Assembly (NCBI GenBank): GCA_002388885.1
Contig: DGNI01000094.1
Coordinates: 171 to 12,617 of the forward strand
Length of the DNA: 12,447 nucleotides
Source of the DNA: Parvularculaceae bacterium UBA4496
Lineage (GTDB): Bacteria; Pseudomonadota; Alphaproteobacteria; Caulobacterales; Parvularculaceae
Reading direction: 5' to 3'
Each line of letters begins with the position of its first letter. Within the stretch, counting starts at the first letter, position 1. Made by a program: the position numbers and the translations under genes. Shown here piece after piece: positions 7,196 through 12,447 of this stretch. The notes below the pieces were generated by a model. The model ran no database searches. It had not been told where the DNA came from and saw nothing but the letters and a program-made list of their open reading frames with translations.

Positions 7196-7222
7196 AGTAT
7201 GCGGGAACTTATATCGCATACT
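7196..7222 (-). terminator. 8-bp perfect inverted repeat between the small membrane gene and the baeRF gene
   Basis: AGTATGCG (7196-7203) and CGCATACT (7215-7222) form a perfect 8-bp stem with an 11-nt loop. On the minus strand it follows the 39-residue gene by about 45 nt and is followed by TTAATTCTGCTT, which is only mildly T-rich. It may be a weak intrinsic terminator for the universal stress operon. Alternatively it is a dyad operator about 80 nt upstream of the baeRF start. The sequence alone does not decide between these. Confidence 0.45.
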
Positions 7223-7268
7223 CTCTTCGCCACAGACCTCGTGTAGAACAGCATTTAGTGATCGCTCG

Positions 7269-7388
7269 TTAGGGCATTTTAGCCGCGCCGGTAATAATCA
7301 CCAACGACAAGAGAATTGCCGCTAGCATCACCAATGACAACGTCACTGACGGCGTTGGCGTTCGCGTATAGTTTTCGATCGCCAACAT
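7269..7388 (-). CDS. Small single-span membrane protein, 39 residues
   Basis: The frame begins MLAIENYTRTPTPSV and continues into about 20 hydrophobic residues (TLSLVMLAAILLSLVIITG), ending AAKMP. This predicts one membrane helix at about residues 16-34. The ATG lies 21 nt after the stop codon of the universal stress protein gene on the same strand, so the two are probably cotranscribed. The ribosome-binding site is weak (AGAAG close to the start), and translational coupling to the upstream gene may help. I do not recognise a named family. The clean hydrophobic profile in an otherwise unexplained gap is the main support. Confidence 0.55.
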   Translation of the reverse strand: MLAIENYTRTPTPSVTLSLVMLAAILLSLVIITGAAKMP

Positions 7389-7409
7389 GATGCTTCTGTG
7401 ACAACCACT

Positions 7410-8300
7410 TTATTCTTCTCCTTTCCATGGGCGCCAAACGAGTACATCACAGGCCGCATCTCTGATTACTTTCTGCGTGACGCTGCCGATCAGAGCGCGG
7501 CGTAGCAAGCCCGCACGACCCGGACCGACGACAATCAGATCGGTTTTTGGACTGCGCGTGGCGTTTGTCAGGGCAGTTCCCGGCCCGCCCGCCGCAACTC
7601 GAGTCGTCACAACACGGCCGTGCAATTTATTGGCAAGCGTACGCAGATTTTCTTTTGCATTGCGGATTAGAGCACCCTGGTGTGCTTCAATCGCCGGCTG
7701 ACCAATGCCTGTGCTAATCAGCGACTGTTTGAGTGGCGGTAATATGGTCACGACCTGCATAAGATGCAGCGCGGCATCAGGCAAAAGATCAGCCAAGAAA
7801 TTTAACGCGTCGGCGCCCCCTTCACGGCCGTCAGTTGCAAAGAGGGCGCGTTGATAATTATTTTTAACGGGACGTTTGACGACGAGGACCGGGGCGGTCG
7901 CACCACGAATAACCCGATCGGACGTTGAACCTATAAGCTTCGTTAGAATTGATTCACGCTGGTGCGCTCGAACGACGATCAGATCCGGTGCGAAATTTTC
8001 GCAATGTTTAGTCAGTGCCGCCGCAGACGAGCCGATCTCGACATGAACATCCGTCTTATTGATGCCAGGCGCTGCCCTTTCAATAGCGGCATTGATTGTT
8101 TTGCGTGCCTCACGCCGAACTTCTTGTTGGAGTCGAACGACATCGGATTGCGTTAATTCCAAATCTTCAGGGAACTCGATTACATTGAGAACTGTCAACG
8201 AAGCATCATGCATCAACGCAATTTCCGCTGCGCGCGCCAGAACGTCGTCATCTTGAGGAAACTCGCCGACCGCCGCGAGAATATTATTGAACTGTGTCAT
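7410..8300 (-). CDS. Tandem-domain universal stress protein (UspA family)
   Basis: This 296-residue cytoplasmic protein has two UspA domains. The start is ATG at 8300 (MTQFNNILAAVGEF), with AAGGAAGGCGGAG immediately upstream; a longer frame to 8402 would add 34 residues that do not look like Usp sequence. Domain 1 (about 1-145) ends with IGSTSDRVIRGATAPVLVVK. Domain 2 (about 150-296) ends with LIGSVTQKVIRDAACDVLVW. In UspA proteins the G-2x-G-9x-G(S/T) motif binds ATP. Here the final GS is kept in both domains, but the leading glycines are replaced in domain 1 (RAHQ) and partly changed in domain 2 (GPGR). Nucleotide binding may therefore be weak or restricted to domain 2 (inference). Such proteins accumulate under starvation, hypoxia or oxidative stress. 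The gene follows a hypothetical gene by 13 nt and precedes a 39-residue membrane-protein gene by 21 nt. Confidence 0.92.
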   Translation of the reverse strand: MTQFNNILAAVGEFPQDDDVLARAAEIALMHDASLTVLNVIEFPEDLELTQSDVVRLQQEVRREARKTINAAIERAAPGINKTDVHVEIGSSAAALTKHCENFAPDLIVVRAHQRESILTKLIGSTSDRVIRGATAPVLVVKRPVKNNYQRALFATDGREGGADALNFLADLLPDAALHLMQVVTILPPLKQSLISTGIGQPAIEAHQGALIRNAKENLRTLANKLHGRVVTTRVAAGGPGTALTNATRSPKTDLIVVGPGRAGLLRRALIGSVTQKVIRDAACDVLVWRPWKGEE

Positions 8301-8313
8301 GTCTCCGCCTTCC

Positions 8314-8673
8314 TTAGCAGCGTAATTCTCTTGCTTGCGCGCGACTTCCATGCCAATCAAAACAGTCGGCGCCGTTCCGCGTCTTTTGATGTTCCGGAAC
8401 AATCAATTGATCAGTTGCATGTTCCCAAAACTTGTAAGCATAGTTCATTAGCGATCGAGATGTCGAAGGCTTGTGCTGCCGGCATTTCCTCTTTTTGAAT
8501 ATCGAATCAATCGTCCGCCGCCGGACTGGCCCAGCGGCAAGACTGCCGCCCTCGTCTTCCCAGCGCTCAATACAAGCAGTGCTCGCGTTCTTTGGCGCAT
8601 AATTAAGCCTCTGACGAATTTCTTGCTCAACTCCAACCGGCGTAAAAACGTCAACTTTCATCCTCGTAATCAT
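8314..8673 (-). CDS. Hypothetical protein, 119 residues
   Basis: I do not recognise this protein. It starts MITRMKVDVFTPVGVEQEIR and contains a TACIERWEDEGGSLAAGP segment, then a basic stretch (RRRTIDSIFKKRKCRQHK), and ends in RARELRC-like polar sequence. No membrane segment or signal peptide is seen. Two facts support translation. A strong ribosome-binding site AGAGGAG lies 8 nt before the ATG, and the stop TAA is fused to the ribosome-binding region of the universal stress gene, only 13 nt before its ATG. The C-terminal third is compositionally less convincing, so a frameshift or a shorter original product remains possible. Confidence 0.5.
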   Translation of the reverse strand: MITRMKVDVFTPVGVEQEIRQRLNYAPKNASTACIERWEDEGGSLAAGPVRRRTIDSIFKKRKCRQHKPSTSRSLMNYAYKFWEHATDQLIVPEHQKTRNGADCFDWHGSRAQARELRC

Positions 8674-8722
8674 GGACAGAACTCCTCTTAATTTTTATTC
8701 GTCTAGGGCCTCTTTTGGCGCA

Positions 8723-8739
8723 CAGCTGAAAGTCAGCTG
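8723..8739 (-). other. Short hairpin directly after the 99-residue gene
   Basis: CAGCTG-AAAGT-CAGCTG forms a 6-bp stem with a 5-nt loop, starting 4 nt after the stop codon of the upstream minus-strand gene. There is no T-tract, so it is more likely an RNA-processing or attenuating structure than a full terminator. Each half is itself a palindrome. Confidence 0.3.
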
Positions 8740-8743
8740 CCAG

Positions 8744-9043
8744 CTACGCTGCTTTTTGAAATCTTGATTGTGCGCCCATCTGACAAACGGGTTTCAATAA
8801 CGCCGCGGAATCAGACCGACGGATTAGACGCGGGCCCTCGACCAGTTGCAGAATTTCGTCGGGCGGTAGGCCAAGGTCCGCAAGCAGCCGAGCAGCAAAA
8901 CTTTCAACGGGCTTTTCGGTTTTCCCTTTTGGCCAACGCCTGATTCCAGCCGTTAAAATCTTGGGTAATTTAGCCTGTTTATCGCATGTCTGGAGTTTGT
9001 AAGCCAATGCATCTTGAATTTGCCGTATTGCGTAACGGTCCAC
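8744..9043 (-). CDS. Hypothetical protein, 99 residues
   Basis: I do not recognise this protein. The preferred start is GTG at 9043 (reads MDRYAIRQIQDALAYKLQ), with GGAGG 5 nt upstream. An ATG 12 bp earlier at 9055 would overlap that GGAGG and has no good site of its own. The N-terminal part is helical and polar; then comes a basic IRRWPKGKTEKPVESFAARL segment and an acidic/hydrophobic LADLGLPPDEILQLVEG stretch; the last 25 residues are low in features. No membrane segment is present. A sizeable hairpin (9075-9111) lies in its probable leader. It is the first gene of the minus-strand array that includes the universal stress gene. Confidence 0.5.
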   Translation of the reverse strand: MDRYAIRQIQDALAYKLQTCDKQAKLPKILTAGIRRWPKGKTEKPVESFAARLLADLGLPPDEILQLVEGPRLIRRSDSAALLKPVCQMGAQSRFQKAA

Positions 9044-9074
9044 TTTATCCTCCATTTGTTATTCCGAACCGCTT

Positions 9075-9111
9075 CAGCGCCAACCGGATAGTTCGGTTTG
9101 ATCTGGCGCTG
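9075..9111. promoter_or_regulatory. Two-part hairpin in the leader of the 99-residue gene
   Basis: CAGCGCCA (9075-9082) pairs with TGGCGCTG (9104-9111) over 8 bp. Inside it ACCG (9083-9086) pairs with CGGT (9094-9097) around a 7-nt loop, leaving an asymmetric bulge TTGATC. The structure lies about 30 nt upstream of the GTG start on the minus strand. No T-tract follows on either strand, so I read it as a structured leader or operator rather than a terminator. Confidence 0.4.
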
Positions 9112-9710
9112 TCTAAGTATTGAAAACCAAGAGCGCAGTATCTGCGCCTTTGATTTCACGTTTTACTGAAATATTGGAAAGAGCCCCGGGAATCAGCTTG
9201 GCTGCCAAAGCCTGCGCTGCATGGGGTTACGAGCGATTCAGCAGGGTTCCTGCAAACCGCCCAAGTTTGATATGACGAGAAATCATGACCATGCCTGTGA
9301 TATAGGCCTTATTGAATTACTTTCAACAAAAGTATTTTCTCTGCGACCAAACAGCTCAGATCTATTTTTAGTCTCCGGAATATACAGCATAAATTCGTAA
9401 TTTTCGATCAAATTTAATGAGCAGTATTCTGACTTTCTTTGGTCGAACCTTTCAGGGCATCTTGAAAAGGTAATTCTTAGACGTAGATCTGTCGGACAAG
9501 GGACCCCTCCAGGCAATTGGAGCGGCATTTCCATATTTTTGCGGTAGCGCGATCTCATTTGTGGAAGCTTATGCGGCGGAAGGCGCGGGTGAGGCCCAAC
9601 GTTTCGCTGTTTGGCGGCCAGTCGAGGTACCGCAACTACAATTGAATTTCAAAGTTTGTGAACAGTTTGTCATTGGAAACTGGACGCAAAATAATAGGTC
9701 AGGCAGCCAG
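9112..9710. other. Long divergent intergenic region, no confident gene
   Basis: This lies between the minus-strand array and the PH-domain gene. A 91-codon minus frame (9283-9558) is open, but its ATG has no ribosome-binding site and its product matches nothing I know; I give it about 0.15 probability. On the plus strand a frame stays open from 9474 into the PH-domain gene, without a start that has a ribosome-binding site before 9711. Composition is AT-rich between 9290 and 9480. Confidence 0.5.
9667..9695 (+). promoter_or_regulatory. Sigma-70-like promoter next to the PH-domain gene
   Basis: TTGTCA (9667-9672) and AATAAT (9690-9695), each matching the consensus at five of six positions, are separated by an ideal 17 bp. 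Transcription would begin near 9702, only about 9 nt before the chosen ATG at 9711. That would give a nearly leaderless message. Either the gene is expressed that way or the match is fortuitous. Confidence 0.4.
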
Positions 9711-10217
9711 ATGGACTACGTTAAGAAAACGTTGGGCACAGATGAAGAATATCTCTACCGCGCCAAATTTAATTGGACGTATGATGCCATTAGCTGGTTT
9801 TGGCTTCTCGTAGCCGCTGTGCCTCTGTTTTTTTGGGCATTCGTGCAGCTTTCCGATTCGTCTGCCTCAGCGCCCTCCGGAAGGCCCTATTTCGTTCTTG
9901 GCGTAGCAGGAGCCTCTATTGGCGCAGTAATTTGGTTGAGCCGGTCTGTCCACAAGTGGACTACTGTTATCGCCGTGACATCGTCGCGCGTTATCTTGAA
10001 GGTGGGACTGATTGCACGCAAAAGCCGTGAGATCAGCCTCCTGACCATTGAGAAAATCAATGTCCGTCAATCACTTTATGGTCGCTTTTTCGGTTATGGA
10101 ATGCTGATCATTCGCGGTACCGGAGGCGCAAAAATCGAACTTCCGTCAATTGACCGGCCGCTCGCGTTACGGCGTGAAATCAGGCAGGCCAAACAACAAG
10201 CGCATACGACGGAGTAA
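9711..10217 (+). CDS. Two-span membrane protein with bacterial PH domain (bPH2, YdbS/YdbT-like)
   Basis: This 168-residue protein has a short cytoplasmic N-terminus (MDYVKKTLGTDEEYLYRAKF), which is how this family typically begins. Two membrane helices follow, at about residues 24-46 and 61-82. A bPH2 domain then runs from about residue 88 to 160, containing VIAVTSSRVILKVGLIARKS, REISLLTIEKINVRQSL, and GYGMLIIRGTGGAKIELPSI. The frame extends upstream, but ATG 9711 is chosen because the 50 extra residues look non-conserved and an AGG lies 7 nt before it. Bacterial PH-domain membrane proteins are poorly characterised; roles in membrane stress or lipid binding have been proposed for relatives. 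It faces away from the universal stress array across a long intergenic gap. Confidence 0.85.
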   Translation: MDYVKKTLGTDEEYLYRAKFNWTYDAISWFWLLVAAVPLFFWAFVQLSDSSASAPSGRPYFVLGVAGASIGAVIWLSRSVHKWTTVIAVTSSRVILKVGLIARKSREISLLTIEKINVRQSLYGRFFGYGMLIIRGTGGAKIELPSIDRPLALRREIRQAKQQAHTTE

Positions 10218-10296
10218 CCCGGTCGGCTGTCGCAAAATAACGCCTACTGGAAAAACTCTATTGAGAGATTCCAATCGAAAAAGCAGCAGACTAAAT

Positions 10297-10770
10297 ATGC
10301 ACGAGACTAAATGCACTAGCGAACAGCATTCGAAATGCGTCAGTAACGCTATTACAAAAACGGCCTTATGACGCTTTCGACTTAACGACGCAAGCCAATC
10401 AGGCGCGTTGGAACGTCTATGGTTTAATCTTCATTACGCTGCATGCGCTGTTCGATGATATCCACGACAAAATCGCGGGTTCCGCCGACAAGATTGCCGA
10501 ACGCCTTACCGCACTGGGCGGCCATGCATACGGCGTCGCTCGCGCCGCATCCGAGCACTCTTCCCTCAAGAATATCCCTTGGGAAGAAGCGTCAAAACAA
10601 AGAAATCATATCGAGGCGGTTTCAACTATCCAGGCGGCATTTGGTGAAAATGTTCGAGAAGCCAGCGATGAATGTGGTTTTTCGGCGATCAGGATACACC
10701 CTATCGCTTCAGGAAAATCTCTCGCGAGATCGATATATCCTTCTGGTTTATAGAGTCGCACACAGCCTAA
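10297..10770 (+). pseudogene. dps: Dps-family ferritin-like protein, inactivated by two single-base indels
   Basis: Dps proteins form 12-mers that oxidise and store iron and protect DNA. The reading starts MHETKCTSEQ in frame 1 (10297-10326). It shifts by +1 within GAACAGCATTCG (10321-10332). It continues in frame 2 as SVTLLQKRPYDAFDLTTQ, then ARWNVYG, LHALFDDIHDKIAGSADK and IAERLTALGGHAYGVARAA up to about 10680. It then returns to frame 1 after an apparent one-base loss in TGTGGTTTTTCGG (about 10674-10686), reading GDQDTPYRF, then ISREIDISFWFIESHTA and stop TAA at 10768. Nearly the whole length is therefore recognisable but split over two frames; unshifted translation stops after 24 codons. 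The first ferroxidase His of the usual QAHWN motif is Arg (QARWN). The LHxLFD and DKIAE residues are kept. Sequencing error at the homopolymer could explain only the second shift. Confidence 0.85.
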
Positions 10771-11052
10771 AATCTGCTCCGGTCAGTTTTTCAACTGCCA
10801 ACTCTGGATCACGTTGATCGATAGTCGGGGGGTAACTGCAACACATCGATTACAGATTATTCCACTAAAATACGCGCCTCTTCCTCTATAATAGGACCCC
10901 AATGTGCTAAGGTGGCGTTATGAGTTTTTGGTAAACAGCGGGAAAGGCGTCCATCCGTTGGAATACACCCTGCTGAAAATATGCATGATGGTCATTACCC
11001 TGCGGTAATTTGCCAAACGATATTTCTGCGATAATGCAAATGGAGGCGACCT
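10771..11052. promoter_or_regulatory. Upstream region of the aconitase gene
   Basis: No gene is seen here. It contains a perfect -10 hexamer TATAAT at 10887-10892 with only a weak -35 upstream. A 6-bp dyad ATTACC-CTGC-GGTAAT lies at 10994-11009, 44 bp before the ATG and well placed for an operator. A TTGCCA (11010-11015) and GATAAT (11030-11035) pair is spaced only 14 bp apart. Which of these drives the gene is undetermined. The regulator is unknown; iron- or oxygen-responsive control would fit a Fe-S enzyme, but I found no clear Irr, RirA or FNR/FixK box. Confidence 0.4.
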
Positions 11053-12447
11053 ATGAACAACGACCCTCTAGGTATCAGAGCGACTCTGACAACTCAATCG
11101 GGATCCGCCCACTACATTAATCTCGCAAAGCTTGCAGAAAACATCGGCGCGGAGGTCGCTCATCTGCCGCATACGGTTAAGATCCTCCTGGAGAACTTGG
11201 CGCGCCGAGCAGGCGGCAGGGACGTCTCACGCGCAGATGTTGAAGCGCTCGCGAGTTGGCCGCATGGCGCGGACGCATCGATCGCGTTCATGCCGGCGAG
11301 GGTAATGATGCAGGATTTTACAGGCGTTCCAGCCGTTGTCGATCTTGCAGCAATGAGAAGCGCGCTGGCACGGTCGGGCGGCGACCCGAAGCGGGTCAGT
11401 CCATTCGTCCCTGTAGACCTTATTATCGACCATTCGGTCCAGGTTGATCGTTTCGGCAGTGATGATGCCTACGCCGCAAACCTCAAATGGGAGTACCGGC
11501 GCAATCTGGAACGTTATGTACTGCTCAACTGGGCTCAGCAGGCATTCGACAGCTTCCGGGTGGTGCCGCCTGGAATGGGAATCTGCCACCAGGTCAACCT
11601 GGAGCATTTGGGGCGCATCGTCATTGCCCGCGACGGATGGGTCTTTCCCGACACCCTGGTCGGAACCGATTCGCATACGCCAATGATCAATGGCCTCGGC
11701 GTGCTGGGCTGGGGCGTCGGCGGCATTGAGGCTGAAGCGGCAATGCTTGGCCAGCCCATGTTCCTGCCAAAACCAATCGTTGTCGGGGTCAGGACGCTCG
11801 GGACACTGCAGCCCGGGACGACTGCCACGGATCTCGTCCTGACGCTGACGCAAAAACTCAGGACGCATGGTGTGGTGGGTAAATTCGTCGAATTCTTCGG
11901 CTCTGGATTGAGCAGCCTGAGTATTGCCGACCGCGCCACGTTGTCGAATATGTCGCCCGAATTCGGCGCCACGGCGACACTTTTCCCGGTCGATGCGAAC
12001 ACTCTGAAATACCTGCAGCTGACCGGGCGTGGCGACAGCGTCGACCTGGTCGAGCGCTATACCAGGGAACAGGGTCTATTTAGGACCGATGCCGACCCCG
12101 AACCGCATTTCAACGAGGTGCTGGATCTGGACCTTAGCGAGGTCGAGCCAAGCGTCGCCGGACCGAAGCGCCCCCAGGATCGCGTTGCGCTAACTGACGT
12201 AAGGCAGTCGTTCGGAGCCGCTGCCAACGGCGAAGCCGCTGATGTGGGTTCCAAGGAAATCGCGCGCCTGATCGCCGAAAGCTGCGCGTCGGCGGGCGAA
12301 TTCCTCAGGTCTCCGCCGGAACAACTGGAAGAACCGAGCGAAGCCGCATCCGTGACTCACGGATCGGTCGTGATCGCTGCCATCACAAGCTGTACCAACA
12401 CGTCGAATCCTTCGGTCATGATTGCCGCCGGACTACTGGCCCGCAAG
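11053..12447 (+). CDS. acnA: Aconitate hydratase (AcnA/IRP1 type), 3'-truncated by window edge
   Basis: This is the [4Fe-4S] enzyme converting citrate to isocitrate in the TCA cycle, in the cytoplasm. The first 465 codons are visible with no frame break. The ATG at 11053 has TGGAGG 6 nt upstream. Seen in order: an N-terminal LPHTVKILLENLARR; FMPARVMMQDFTGVPAVVDL; VDLIIDHSVQVD; PPGMGICHQVNLEHL; VGTDSHTPMINGLGVLGWGV and GGIEAEAAMLGQP; and finally the signature AITSCTNTSNPSVM. Cys447 in that signature is the first cluster ligand; the other two Cys would lie beyond the window. The order and wording fit AcnA rather than AcnB or AcnD. One variation is SPEFGATATLFPVD, where many AcnA proteins read ATCGFFPVD. 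It is more GC-rich than the genes to its left and may mark a return toward core-like DNA, or be a second aconitase copy. Confidence 0.95.
   Translation, partial: MNNDPLGIRATLTTQSGSAHYINLAKLAENIGAEVAHLPHTVKILLENLARRAGGRDVSRADVEALASWPHGADASIAFMPARVMMQDFTGVPAVVDLAAMRSALARSGGDPKRVSPFVPVDLIIDHSVQVDRFGSDDAYAANLKWEYRRNLERYVLLNWAQQAFDSFRVVPPGMGICHQVNLEHLGRIVIARDGWVFPDTLVGTDSHTPMINGLGVLGWGVGGIEAEAAMLGQPMFLPKPIVVGVRTLGTLQPGTTATDLVLTLTQKLRTHGVVGKFVEFFGSGLSSLSIADRATLSNMSPEFGATATLFPVDANTLKYLQLTGRGDSVDLVERYTREQGLFRTDADPEPHFNEVLDLDLSEVEPSVAGPKRPQDRVALTDVRQSFGAAANGEAADVGSKEIARLIAESCASAGEFLRSPPEQLEEPSEAASVTHGSVVIAAITSCTNTSNPSVMIAAGLLARK

Noticed and set aside
7203..7228. GGAAC at 7204 as the -35 of an EcfG general stress promoter
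   Set aside because: No CGTT occurs 16-17 bp downstream and no plus-strand gene follows. The bases belong to the hairpin loop.
10443..10817. 124-codon plus-strand frame over the Dps region
   Set aside because: Its product is unlike any protein I know, whereas the other two plus frames together spell out Dps.
11227..11868. 213-codon minus-strand frame
   Set aside because: It lies opposite the aconitase gene, whose frame is continuous and highly conserved.
1..12447. CRISPR array, toxin-antitoxin pair, or known phage-defence system
   Set aside because: I saw no regularly spaced repeats and no gene pair with the features of such systems.

Overview
The window looks like an alphaproteobacterial chromosome, most likely Hyphomicrobiales (Rhizobiales). 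The main support is the GC-rich soluble lytic transglycosylase with a long Pro/Ala/Glu-rich tail at the left edge, and the AcnA-type aconitase at the right edge. The species cannot be read from the sequence.

Layout: (1) 1-2066 holds the 3' part of a lytic transglycosylase gene (+), followed by an intact tRNA-Ser(GCU) at 2122-2213. (2) Base composition then falls visibly and the content becomes accessory: a frameshifted relic of an IS66-type TnpB (about 2351-2545), a free-standing membrane-anchored FMN/Fe-S protein related to the glutamate synthase synthase domain (2726-4339, +), and an endonuclease/exonuclease/phosphatase-fold lipoprotein (4426-5472, +). (3) From 9043 down to 5796 the genes lie on the minus strand. 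They are a small hypothetical protein, a second hypothetical protein, a tandem universal stress protein, a 39-residue single-span membrane protein, a baeRF-type (bacterial eRF1-like) protein, and a 48-residue single-span membrane protein. (4) 9711-10217 (+) encodes a two-span membrane protein with a bacterial PH domain. (5) 10297-10770 (+) is a Dps ferritin-like pseudogene broken by two single-base indels. (6) 11053 to the right edge (+) is the first 465 codons of aconitate hydratase.

The accessory block reads as a stress or dormancy-associated cluster: a universal stress protein, a translation-release or ribosome-rescue type protein, relic Dps, and a Fe-S aconitase. It sits directly downstream of a tRNA gene, a classic landing site for mobile DNA. 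No integrase and no second copy of the tRNA 3' end is present in the window, so island status is inference. The most interesting elements are the two tiny membrane-protein genes, one behind the baeRF gene and one behind the universal stress gene, together with the inverted repeats that punctuate this minus-strand array.
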